A stretch of 64,000 nucleotides of DNA from Nocardia transvalensis (GTDB taxonomy: Bacteria > Actinomycetota > Actinomycetes > Mycobacteriales > Mycobacteriaceae): positions 43,118-107,117 of the forward strand of contig NZ_JADLQQ010000019.1 of the NCBI RefSeq assembly GCF_015477765.1. Direction: 5' to 3'. Below are positions 32,654-40,301 of the stretch, piece by piece (within the stretch, counting starts at the first letter, position 1; every line of letters starts with the position of its first letter). A program made the position numbers and the translations under genes. The notes below the pieces were generated by a model. The model worked only from the letters and a program-made list of their open reading frames with translations, was not told the origin of the DNA and did no database searches.

Positions 32654-34915
32654 TCAGTCGGAGGCGGGGATCCAGGCCGGATGCCACATGCGGCCGGATT
32701 CGGTCCAGTTCATGTAGCGCACGGTGCCGGTGAGCTTCGGGGTTACCCAGACCGCGTCCTTGCGCTCGTCGGGTTGTAGCTCGTTGTCGAAGGGGCTGGT
32801 CTTGCGTTCCAGTCGGTGCAAGTGGGTGGCCAGCTCGGTCATCTCCTGGTCGCTGAATCCGGTGCCGACTCGGCCCACGTAATACAGCCTGCCCTCGTGC
32901 GGGACGCCGACCAACAACGAGGCGAACTGCCGGGCGCCGCTGCGCCGGTAGCCACCGACCACCACCTGCTGGGTGCGCCAATTGCGGGTCTTGATCCAGG
33001 ACTGGCCGCGCTTGCCCGGCAAATACACCGAATCCTTACGCTTGGCGACCACACCCTCCATGCCGTGCTCCTGGCTGTAGCGCAGGGCGTCCACACCGGA
33101 CCCGTCCAACCGCGGCGGCACCACCAGCGACGGCGCCCGCCCGGCCAGCGCCTCGAGCACCCGTCGGCGGTCGGAATAGCGTTTGCGCAGCAGCGATGTC
33201 CCGTCCAGATACAGCACGTCGAAGGCGACGAATACCGCGCTGGCGGCGCCCGCCTGCAGCAGGCCCAGATTCGCCACACCATGGTCGTCGAAGACCACCG
33301 CCTCGCCGTCGAGAACCGCACTGTGCCCGGCCAATTCGCGCCCCAGCGCGGCCAGCCGGGGGTAGCGGCCGGTGACGACGAGTCCCTTGCGGCTGCGCAA
33401 AGTGACCGCACCGTCCTCGATCTCGGCGATCAGCCGGAATCCGTCCCATTTCGTCTCGAAGGCCCATTCGTCGGCATCGAGAATGGAGACGTCTCCGGGT
33501 GTCGCGAGCATCGGTGTCAGTCCACGGGGCAGCTCGGTCGGCTCGGCCCGTTTGCCGTTGGCGGCGGGCTGTTTCTGCTCGTCGCCGTCCGGCTTCATCA
33601 GGTGCATCAGCCACTGATTGCCGTTGGTCTGGATCAGCGCGTACCGGCCGTCGATCCGGTCGCCGTGCAGGCGCACGATCACCTCGTCGTCGCGCCACTT
33701 CTCGGTCTCGTAGGTGCCCGAATCCCAGATCGTCATCTCCCCGGCGCCGTACTGGCCCTTGGGAATCTTGCCGTGGAAGGTGAGATATTCCAGCGGATGG
33801 TCCTCGGTGTGCACCGCCAGGCGGTTCTCATCGCTGGAGGTCGGCGGGCCCTTGGGCACGGCCCACGACACCAGCACCCCGCCGCGTTCCAACCGCAGAT
33901 CCCAATGCAGGCGCCGCGCATGATGTTCCTGAATGACGAAACGATTTCCGGCAGTGTCCGACGGCGGCTCCGACGGCACCGGCTCCGGTGTCCGCGCGGG
34001 GTCTCGCATGGACCTGTAGGTGCGCAAGGGATCGGAAATCTGTTCCGGCAGTGGCGGATCCAGCGCCGCTATCACGTCTCCCCGGTCGCGCCAGCGCTGC
34101 AGAACCTCGTCGAAGGTCAAGTGCCGCAGCCGTTTTCCGTCCTCTATTTCCTCCCAGGTGCGCGGCGCGGCCACGGTGGGATAGGTGCGCCCGCGCAGCG
34201 AATACGGGGCGATGGTGGTCTTGGCCGGGTTGTTCTGGCTCCAATCGAGGAAGATCTTGCCCGGGCGCGCCGCCTTGGCCATCGTGGCCGTCACCAGATT
34301 CGGATGCAGTTTCTCGAGACCTGTCGCCACCTGTTTGGCCACCGTGGAGGCGCCGCCGGGGCTGAGCTCCCGGTCCAGCGGGACATAGACGTGAATGCCC
34401 TTGCTGCCGCTGGTCACCGGATAGGCATCCAGACCCACATCGCGCACGGTGTCGCGGATCCACAGCGCCACCTGGGCACATTCGGCCAGCCCGATGCCGG
34501 GTCCCGGATCCAGGTCGAAGACGAGCCGGGTGGCCGGTCCCCGCTCCCCGTCCACGAATCGCCATTGCGGCACATGGATTTCCAGCGACGCCTGCTGCCC
34601 GAGCCAGGCCAGACCGGCCAGGGAGTCGATGACAGGGTAGGTCACATGCCGGTCGGAGTGTGCGACGGTATGTCGTCCGATCCACTTCGGCGCGTGCGAG
34701 GCGAGATTCTTCTCGAAGAACGACGGCTCGTCGACGCCGTTGGGCCAGCGCTTGCGGGTGACCGGGCGGCCGGCGATATGCGGCAGCAGCGCCGGGGCGA
34801 TGGCGGTGAAATAGTCGATGACCTCGCCCTTTGTGGTGCCGGTCGCCGGATACAGCACCTTGTCGAGGTTGTTCAGCTCAACCTCGACACCCCCGAAATC
34901 CCGGCGGGACACCAT
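32654..34915 (-). CDS. ligD: LigD: multifunctional ATP-dependent DNA ligase of end joining
   Basis: A 753-residue enzyme in the mycobacterial order polymerase, 3'-phosphoesterase, ligase. Polymerase/primase: residues 1-290 with the catalytic Asp pair in F-D-L-D-P-G-P-G (D134, D136). Phosphoesterase: F-V-I-Q-E-H-H-A-R-R-L-H-W-D (327-339). Ligase: nucleotidyl Lys489 in E-T-K-W-D-G-F. It repairs double-strand breaks with Ku by non-homologous end joining. No Ku gene is in the window, whereas in M. tuberculosis ku is next to ligD. The GTG or ATG start near 34915 is preceded by a twin-hairpin region. Length fits M. tuberculosis LigD (about 759, from memory). Confidence 0.95.
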   Translation of the reverse strand: MVSRRDFGGVEVELNNLDKVLYPATGTTKGEVIDYFTAIAPALLPHIAGRPVTRKRWPNGVDEPSFFEKNLASHAPKWIGRHTVAHSDRHVTYPVIDSLAGLAWLGQQASLEIHVPQWRFVDGERGPATRLVFDLDPGPGIGLAECAQVALWIRDTVRDVGLDAYPVTSGSKGIHVYVPLDRELSPGGASTVAKQVATGLEKLHPNLVTATMAKAARPGKIFLDWSQNNPAKTTIAPYSLRGRTYPTVAAPRTWEEIEDGKRLRHLTFDEVLQRWRDRGDVIAALDPPLPEQISDPLRTYRSMRDPARTPEPVPSEPPSDTAGNRFVIQEHHARRLHWDLRLERGGVLVSWAVPKGPPTSSDENRLAVHTEDHPLEYLTFHGKIPKGQYGAGEMTIWDSGTYETEKWRDDEVIVRLHGDRIDGRYALIQTNGNQWLMHLMKPDGDEQKQPAANGKRAEPTELPRGLTPMLATPGDVSILDADEWAFETKWDGFRLIAEIEDGAVTLRSRKGLVVTGRYPRLAALGRELAGHSAVLDGEAVVFDDHGVANLGLLQAGAASAVFVAFDVLYLDGTSLLRKRYSDRRRVLEALAGRAPSLVVPPRLDGSGVDALRYSQEHGMEGVVAKRKDSVYLPGKRGQSWIKTRNWRTQQVVVGGYRRSGARQFASLLVGVPHEGRLYYVGRVGTGFSDQEMTELATHLHRLERKTSPFDNELQPDERKDAVWVTPKLTGTVRYMNWTESGRMWHPAWIPASD

Positions 34916-34952
34916 ATTCGAAGTCTAGAGGGCGATACCGACAAAGATGGTT

Positions 34953-35003
34953 CCGGCCGAGAGCATGCCGTCCCACTCGGTGGTTCCGGCTTGCTCTCGG
35001 CCG
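34953..35003. repeat. Two dispersed hairpin elements in inverted orientation
   Basis: CCGGCCGAGAGCATGCCG (34953-34970) and CCGGCTTGCTCTCGGCCG (34986-35003) are near-perfect reverse complements separated by 15 bp, so they can form two small hairpins or one large stem-loop. They lie between the stop of the antitoxin-like gene and the ligD start. Copies 3 and 4 of the family. Confidence 0.7.
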
Positions 35004-35009
35004 CAATCC

Positions 35010-35294
35010 CTACGGCTGGCCCGGGGTGGCCGGAGGTTCCTTGGGCGGCGCGGGTGCGGGCGGAGGCGGAGGCGGCGGGGCAGGCTGGCCCTGGGCGCCG
35101 GGGCTCTGCTGCTCCGGGACCGCCTTCTTGATCGCGCCGGTGCCCTTCTCGATCTTGTCGGAGTACTTGCCGCCGGTCTTCTGATCGATATATCCCCCGG
35201 CCTTGTCCACCGCGCCGTGGATCTTCTCCGCATTCTCCGAGGCCGCGTCTCGGCCCTTGCCGACCAAGCCCTTGAGCGTGTCCAGCAGACTCAT
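35010..35294 (-). CDS. Antitoxin-like small protein (Rv0909 type)
   Basis: A 94-residue protein. Residues 1-60 form amphipathic helices with the pattern of the M. tuberculosis Rv0909 antitoxin family, especially Y-I-D-Q-K-T-G-G-K-Y-S-D-K-I-E-K. The last 35 residues are Pro-rich (a run of seven Pro) and not part of the family core. Rv0909 pairs with the SRPBCC-type toxin Rv0910, but no such gene is adjacent. The ATG at 35294 has AAGGAG (35303-35308) at a good distance; a GTG at 35303 would overlap that site. A housekeeping role is also possible. Confidence 0.75.
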   Translation of the reverse strand: MSLLDTLKGLVGKGRDAASENAEKIHGAVDKAGGYIDQKTGGKYSDKIEKGTGAIKKAVPEQQSPGAQGQPAPPPPPPPAPAPPKEPPATPGQP

Positions 35295-35309
35295 CAGCCC
35301 CACTCCTTA

Positions 35310-36497
35310 TTACTCGTCGGTCTTCGTCACTGTCCTGTGCACATCTTCCCACCAGGAGACCTGCGGTGATACCGCATTGACATCGATCCGCTGACCGGGT
35401 AGCGGCACGGCCACCGGCGTCCCGGTCGCCCGGGCCGCCGCGACCAGCCGCTGCACCGGCTCCGACCAGCCATGGAAGGCCAGGTTGAACGTCGCCCAGT
35501 GGATCGGCACCAGCAGGCCGCGCCCGGGCTCGCCGACACAGACGTCGGCGTGGGCGCGCACCGCCTCCTCCGGATTCATGTGGACATCGGGCCAGTGCAC
35601 GTCGTAGGCGCCGATCGGGAGCAGGGTCAGGTCGAACGGCCCCGAGGTCGCACCGATCTCGGCGAACGCCTTGGTGTAGCCGGTGTCGCCGCCGAAATAC
35701 GCCCGCCGCGTCGGCCCGGAGATCACCCACGACGCCCACAGCGTCGTATTGCGCACCAGCCCGCGCCCGGAGAAGTGCCGCGCCTCGGTGCAGGTGATGA
35801 CCAGATCACCCACCCCCGGCGCGGTGGCGGGCAGACAATACGAGGCGCCCCAATCCAATTCGACGATGCGCCGCTCGGGCACCCGCCACTTGCGCAGGTG
35901 CGCGCCGATGCCGATCGGCACCACGAACGGCGCGTCCTGGCTCTCAACCAGCGCGCAGACGGTGTGCCGATCCAGATGGTCGTAGTGGTCGTGGGAAATC
36001 ACCACCGCGTCCACCGGCGGCAAGTCGGTCAGGGGCACCGGGACCGGATGCATGCGAGTCGGGCCGACCAGCGGCGACGGCGAAACTCGTTCGCTCCATA
36101 CGGGATCGGTGAGAATCCGGTAGCCGTCCACCTCCAGCAGGGTCGACGCATGGCCGTACCAGGTGACCGCCAGCTCACCCGCCCGCTCCGGCACCACCGG
36201 TGCGGCGAGCGGGATTTGGCCCGGCGGCCGTCCCACGCCATGCCGGGTCAATGCCGAAAACAGCAGCGACAGAGCGGATCCGGGAACGATCTCGGTACTG
36301 GGTTCGGTGTTGTGGAACTGCCGGTTGCGGTAGCTCGCCGAACCCGCCGCCAGGGGCGCGATCGTCGGCGCCGATGCGCCCAGGGCCGAGGGAAGTCCCC
36401 ACGCGGCCCGCACGATCCAGGCCAGACCCACAGCACCCGCGGCCCCCAGCGCCAACCTGCGCGCGATACCGAACAGCCTGCTCGTACCCACCATCAT
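35310..36497 (-). CDS. Metallo-beta-lactamase-fold hydrolase (NAPE-PLD/Rv0906-like)
   Basis: A 395-residue protein with an N-terminal hydrophobic helix (L-A-L-G-A-A-G-A-V-G-L-A-W-I-V), so membrane-anchored or exported. Metal motif S-H-D-H-Y-D-H-L-D, then R-H-F-S-G-R-G, G-G-D-T-G-Y and the late P-I-H-W-A-T-F give the full binuclear site. The blocks T-D-P-V-W and H-M-N-P-E-E-A-V-R-A-H are shared with NAPE-phospholipase-D-like enzymes and with Rv0906 of M. tuberculosis (from memory). The start overlaps the enoyl-CoA hydratase stop (ATGA), the same pairing as Rv0905-Rv0906; a lipid phosphodiester is the likely substrate. Confidence 0.88.
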   Translation of the reverse strand: MMVGTSRLFGIARRLALGAAGAVGLAWIVRAAWGLPSALGASAPTIAPLAAGSASYRNRQFHNTEPSTEIVPGSALSLLFSALTRHGVGRPPGQIPLAAPVVPERAGELAVTWYGHASTLLEVDGYRILTDPVWSERVSPSPLVGPTRMHPVPVPLTDLPPVDAVVISHDHYDHLDRHTVCALVESQDAPFVVPIGIGAHLRKWRVPERRIVELDWGASYCLPATAPGVGDLVITCTEARHFSGRGLVRNTTLWASWVISGPTRRAYFGGDTGYTKAFAEIGATSGPFDLTLLPIGAYDVHWPDVHMNPEEAVRAHADVCVGEPGRGLLVPIHWATFNLAFHGWSEPVQRLVAAARATGTPVAVPLPGQRIDVNAVSPQVSWWEDVHRTVTKTDE

Positions 36498-37219
36498 CGG
36501 CCCTCGAACTTGGCCGCCCGCTTCTCCTGCCGGGCCTGACGGGCCTCCTGCGCATCGGCGCTGAGCCAGGCCGCCGCCAGCGCCGCCTTCTGCTCCGGCG
36601 TGTCCTGGCGCCGACTGCCGTCGTCGTTGAACACCAACTTCAGATGCCGCAGCGACAAGGGTGCCAGCGCGGCAATCGATTTCGCCCACGCCTGCGCGTC
36701 GGCCAGTGTGCCGATCCGGTTCGCGAAGCCGAAAGTGTAAGCGTCGGAAGCGGTTACCGGCTCCGCCCCCATGAGGACGGTGCGCGCCGGGCCGCCGCCG
36801 ATCAGCGAGATCAACCGACGGACGGTCCAGCCGTCGACCGAGAGACCGAGCTTCGCGGCCGGGATCGCGATATAGGAGTCGGGGCTCATCACCCGCAGAT
36901 CCGAGGCCAGCGCCAGTTGCACACCGGCACCCAGCGCACCGCCGTTGATCGCGGCGATGACCGGCACCGGCACGGTCTCGATGGTCTGCAACATCTGCTG
37001 CAAACCGTCGAGGAAGGTCTGCGAGTACACCCCGTCCAGGTCGGCACCCGCGCTGAAGATCGGGCCCTGGCCGGTGAGCACGATCACCCTGGCCTCGGCC
37101 GCGGCGGCCGTCACGGTGTCGCGCAGCTGCGCCACCAACTCGTCGTTGAGGGCGTTCCGGCGCTCCGGGCGCTGCAGTTCGATGGTGATCACGTCCCCAT
37201 CGCGGCTGACTCCCAGCAT
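36494..37219 (-). CDS. echA6: Enoyl-CoA hydratase/isomerase family protein, EchA6-like
   Basis: A 241-residue crotonase-fold protein. The acyl-CoA oxyanion-hole region reads I-F-S-A-G-A-D-L-D-G and later A-I-N-G-G-A-L-G-A-G-V-Q-L-A-L-A. At the positions where active hydratases carry two catalytic Glu the sequence has A-L-G-A-G and neutral residues, consistent with EchA6 of M. tuberculosis, a non-hydratase that binds long acyl-CoA and feeds mycolic-acid synthesis. Strong GGAGG before the ATG at 37219. Followed by the coupled metallo-hydrolase; an accD3-like gene is 3 kb away, as in M. tuberculosis. Confidence 0.85.
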   Translation of the reverse strand: MLGVSRDGDVITIELQRPERRNALNDELVAQLRDTVTAAAAEARVIVLTGQGPIFSAGADLDGVYSQTFLDGLQQMLQTIETVPVPVIAAINGGALGAGVQLALASDLRVMSPDSYIAIPAAKLGLSVDGWTVRRLISLIGGGPARTVLMGAEPVTASDAYTFGFANRIGTLADAQAWAKSIAALAPLSLRHLKLVFNDDGSRRQDTPEQKAALAAAWLSADAQEARQARQEKRAAKFEGR

Positions 37220-37305
37220 CTGGCCTCCCCAGTGGTGCGGTGTTGGTTACCTTCACTGTATGCGGCGTAAGGTTGCTTCTCCGCACCCGACGCACCCCGC
37301 GTAGG

Positions 37306-38487
37306 GTGACGACGGTGACCGACCCCGATTTCGAGATCCTGGTGATCGGCGCCGGCCAGGCCGGATTGTCGGTCGGCTACCATCTGCGGCGGCTCGGATT
37401 GCGGCCCGAACAGGACTTTCTCATTGTCGATCACGCACCGGGGCCGGGCGGCGCCTGGCAGTTCCGCTGGCCCTCGCTGACGCTGACCACCGTGAATCGG
37501 GTGCACGATCTGCCCGGAATGTCGTTTGCGGAAACTTTGCCGCCCGGTTCGGAGAGCGCACCCGCCGCCACCGCGGTACCGCACTACTTCGCCCTCTACG
37601 AAAAACGCTTCGACCTGCGGGTGCGCCGGCCCGTCTCGGTGCGCGTGGTCTGCGATCGCGCCACACCCTCGAGTTGCCCGCACGAGCAGGTGGACGGTCT
37701 GCTGCACGCGGAGACCGTGCCCGGTAATGAAAGCTCCGGCGGCACAACATCTTTCGATGGTACGGTAAGATCGGAGACGCTGCGCGTGCGCGGCCTGGTC
37801 AATGCCACGGGAACCTGGGAGAAGCCCTTCATCCCCTACTATCCGGGCGCCGAAATCTTCGCGGGACGGCAGCTACACGCCCACGATTACCGCACCGCAA
37901 CGGAATTCGCGGGCAAGCACGTGGTCGTCGTCGGAGCGGGCGTGTCGGCGGTGCAGCTGCTGGACGAGATCTCACAGGTGACCACCACCACCTGGGTGTC
38001 GCGAACCGAACCGCGGTGGCGGGACGGGCCTTTCACCCCCGAGGAGGGCCGCCGCGCCGTCGCGATGGTCGAGGACCGGGTGCGCCGCGGGCTGCCGCCG
38101 CGCTCGGTGGTGTCGGTGACCGGACTGGCGGTCGACGACCGGGTGCGCGCCGCCCGCGCCCGCGGCGCCCTGCGGTGGCATCCGATGTTCCAGCGGATCG
38201 AGCCGGACGGGGTGCGCTGGGCCGACGGCACCTTCCAACCCGCCCAGGTGATCCTGTGGGCCACGGGCTTTCGCAGCGCCCTCGATCACCTGGCGCCGCT
38301 GCGGCTGCGCGGACCCGGCGGCGGCATCACCATGACCGGCCGGCTGGCCACCCAGGTCGCCGCCGACCCGCGCATCCACCTGATCGGCTACGGCCCCTCG
38401 GCCAGCACCATCGGCGCCAATCGGGCCGGGCGCGCCGCCGCCGTCGAACTCGCGGACTACCTGGGGATCACTCCAGGCCGTAGGTGA
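37306..38487 (+). CDS. FAD/NAD(P)-dependent oxidoreductase, CzcO-like
   Basis: A 393-residue flavoprotein with two dinucleotide folds: FAD site V-I-G-A-G-Q-A-G-L-S-V-G near residue 15 and NAD(P) site V-V-G-A-G-V-S-A-V-Q near residue 210; W-A-T-G-F near the end is the usual FMO-family closing motif. It belongs to the flavin monooxygenase-like COG2072 group but lacks the Baeyer-Villiger fingerprint. Two in-frame GTG codons (37306, 37315) compete as start; neither has a good ribosome site. Its last 20 bp overlap the convergent aldo-keto reductase. Confidence 0.83.
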   Translation: MTTVTDPDFEILVIGAGQAGLSVGYHLRRLGLRPEQDFLIVDHAPGPGGAWQFRWPSLTLTTVNRVHDLPGMSFAETLPPGSESAPAATAVPHYFALYEKRFDLRVRRPVSVRVVCDRATPSSCPHEQVDGLLHAETVPGNESSGGTTSFDGTVRSETLRVRGLVNATGTWEKPFIPYYPGAEIFAGRQLHAHDYRTATEFAGKHVVVVGAGVSAVQLLDEISQVTTTTWVSRTEPRWRDGPFTPEEGRRAVAMVEDRVRRGLPPRSVVSVTGLAVDDRVRAARARGALRWHPMFQRIEPDGVRWADGTFQPAQVILWATGFRSALDHLAPLRLRGPGGGITMTGRLATQVAADPRIHLIGYGPSASTIGANRAGRAAAVELADYLGITPGRR

Positions 38488-39322
38488 ACTCGGCGGGGTC
38501 GGGTCCGACGCGGGTGCCGTTGTCCAGAGCGGTGATGCGCTGCATCTGCTCGGCGGACAGCTCGAAGGAGAACACGTCGAAGTTCTCCCGAATGCGCGAC
38601 GGGGTCACCGACTTCGGGATGACGACATTGCCCAGCTGCAAATGCCAGCGGATGACCACCTGCGCGGGGGTGCGGCCGGTCTCCTTCGCGACCTCGACGA
38701 CCGTCGGGTCCTTCAGCTCCGCCCCCTGACCGAGCGGGCTCCACGCCTCGGTCGCGATGCCGTGCTCGGCATGGAAGGCGCGCAGTTCGGACTGTGCCAG
38801 GGTCGGGTGCAGTTCGATCTGGTTCACCGCTGGGGTCTCCCCCGTCTCGGAGATCACGCGTTCCAGATGATCGCGATTGAAGTTCGAGACGCCGATCGAC
38901 CCGATGCGCCCCTGCGCCTTCAACGCCTGGAAGGCGCGGAAGGTGTCGACGTACCGGTCGGCCTGGGCCACCGGCCAGTGGATGAGGTACAGGTCCAGGT
39001 AATCCAGGTCCAGGCGCTGCATGCTGGCGTCGAAGGCGCGCAGCGTCGAGTCGTAGCCCTGATCGGAATTCCACAGCTTGGTGGTGACGTAGACCTCGTC
39101 GCGCGGCAACCCGGATTCCCGGATGGCACGCCCTACCTCCGCCTCGTTGCCGTAGATCATCGCGGTGTCGATGCTGCGGTAGCCGACTTCCAGCGCGGCG
39201 GTTACCGCGTCGAACGCATCGTTCTCCGGCACTTGGAAAACGCCGAAGCCGAGCTTCGGAATCACGTTTCCGTCGTTCAGCACGACCGAGGGGGCTGCGG
39301 TGCTCTCGCTTTTGAAGGTCAC
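38468..39322 (-). CDS. Aldo/keto reductase
   Basis: A 284-residue NADPH-dependent TIM-barrel reductase. The catalytic tetrad is visible: Asp and Tyr in S-I-D-T-A-M-I-Y-G-N-E, Lys in V-T-T-K-L-W-N, His in L-I-H-W-P. The cofactor region I-P-K-S-V-T-P-S-R-I and the family pattern G-V-S-N-F are present. It resembles the AKR5-type enzymes common in actinobacteria (2,5-diketogluconate or methylglyoxal reductases). GTG start at 39322, weak ribosome site. Divergent from the XRE gene. Confidence 0.92.
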   Translation of the reverse strand: MTFKSESTAAPSVVLNDGNVIPKLGFGVFQVPENDAFDAVTAALEVGYRSIDTAMIYGNEAEVGRAIRESGLPRDEVYVTTKLWNSDQGYDSTLRAFDASMQRLDLDYLDLYLIHWPVAQADRYVDTFRAFQALKAQGRIGSIGVSNFNRDHLERVISETGETPAVNQIELHPTLAQSELRAFHAEHGIATEAWSPLGQGAELKDPTVVEVAKETGRTPAQVVIRWHLQLGNVVIPKSVTPSRIRENFDVFSFELSAEQMQRITALDNGTRVGPDPAEFTYGLE

Positions 39323-39385
39323 GTTCCGACGGTAGAAGCGGTTCGGCGACCGGTCAACGAGGGGTCGGCGTGTGTTAGCCCCAAC

Positions 39386-39421
39386 TTGACAGGATATTGG
39401 GTTTTTACAACACTTTGTTGT
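39386..39421 (+). promoter_or_regulatory. Promoter and operator-like palindrome of the XRE gene
   Basis: TTGACA (39386-39391) is a consensus -35 box. Downstream, ACAAC-ACTTT-GTTGT (39407-39421) is a perfect 5-bp-arm inverted repeat covering the -10 position and ending at the base before the GTG start. This fits autorepression by the small HTH protein encoded next. Confidence 0.6.
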
Positions 39422-39727
39422 GTGAGTCCGGTTAAAAGGGGAGAAACCCCACCGATCTACAACCGCATCGCCGTCCTGCGTGCCGAACATCGCATGACCC
39501 GGGCTGCGCTGGCCGAGGCGGTGAACGTCAATCCGCAGACCATCGGCGCCCTGGAACGCGGCGACCACTACCCGAGCCTCGACCTGGCCATGCGGATCTG
39601 CGAGGTCTTCGAGCTACCGATCGAGGCGGTGTTCTCCCGCGCCGAATTCACGCCCTTGTCGGCCGAGGTCTATTCGCGAGCGCGAGCGGCCGATGCAGGG
39701 GATGCGACAAGGAAAGGACGGCCATGA
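39422..39727 (+). CDS. Small XRE-family DNA-binding protein
   Basis: A 101-residue protein with a helix-turn-helix: R-I-A-V-L-R-A-E-H-R-M-T-R-A-A-L-A, then V-N-P-Q-T-I-G-A-L-E-R-G-D-H-Y-P-S-L-D-L-A. It has the compact architecture of YozG-like repressors that are paired with a membrane protein. The GTG at 39422 is assumed; no Shine-Dalgarno and a promoter just upstream suggest a leaderless message. The TGA overlaps the ATG of the membrane gene. Candidate autoregulatory operator at 39407-39421. Confidence 0.85.
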   Translation: MSPVKRGETPPIYNRIAVLRAEHRMTRAALAEAVNVNPQTIGALERGDHYPSLDLAMRICEVFELPIEAVFSRAEFTPLSAEVYSRARAADAGDATRKGRP

Positions 39728-40266
39728 CTCACGCAGCGACCGGTCTGCTCGACCGATATCAGGAGTACCGGACCCGACGCTGGCAGGCGAACGAGGAGCG
39801 CATGGCGGGCATATTGCCGGGCTGGCGCACCCGGCGTCGGCGGCGAGCCCTCGTCGTCACGGTGGCGGCGGCCAATGCCACCATGTTCGTCACCGGACTG
39901 CTGTGCGCCTTCGGCCTCCGGTCGGCGCCCTTGATTCTGCTGCCCGCCATGATCGTGTTCCTGCCCGCGTGGACCATCCTGCGCATCGCCTCCTCGCGCC
40001 ACGACAGCGCGCCGGTGCAGGTGCTGGACGAGTTGGAAATCGCGCAGCGCAACGCCGCCCGCTCGATCGGATTGGCCATCACCCAGGGATTGACCATGCT
40101 CCCGGTGGCGTACCTGATGATCGCCGGAACGGTGGCACCGGAGGCCGACGCCTTCCGCACCGCCTACGCGGGCTCACTCATGACCCTGGCCACACTTCTG
40201 GCCGGAGGCTGCGCCCCGGCAATGATCCTCGGCTGGACCCGCCCGGACCCCGACCCCGAACCCTGA
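39724..40266 (+). CDS. Four-helix membrane protein paired with the XRE regulator
   Basis: A 180-residue protein: a charged N-terminus (R-T-R-R-W-Q-A-N-E-E-R, R-T-R-R-R-R-R), then two hydrophobic hairpins (V-V-T-V-A-A-A-N-A-T-M-F-V-T-G-L-L and later L-A-I-T-Q-G-L-T-M-L-P-V-A-Y-L), giving about four membrane helices. I do not recognise a named family. Coupling by ATGA to a small XRE repressor is a recurring pattern in Gram-positive bacteria, where the pair often responds to membrane or peptide stress; that role is inference. Confidence 0.78.
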   Translation: MTHAATGLLDRYQEYRTRRWQANEERMAGILPGWRTRRRRRALVVTVAAANATMFVTGLLCAFGLRSAPLILLPAMIVFLPAWTILRIASSRHDSAPVQVLDELEIAQRNAARSIGLAITQGLTMLPVAYLMIAGTVAPEADAFRTAYAGSLMTLATLLAGGCAPAMILGWTRPDPDPEP

Positions 40267-40270
40267 GGTT

Positions 40271-40289
40271 CCGGCAAAGAGCACGCCGG
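40271..40289. repeat. Dispersed intergenic hairpin element, copy 5
   Basis: CCGGCAAAGAGCACGCCGG, between the convergent XRE/membrane operon and the carboxyltransferase gene, 5 nt after the membrane gene stop. Probable bidirectional 3' element. Confidence 0.65.
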
Positions 40290-40301
40290 CAGCACGGGGA
40301 G

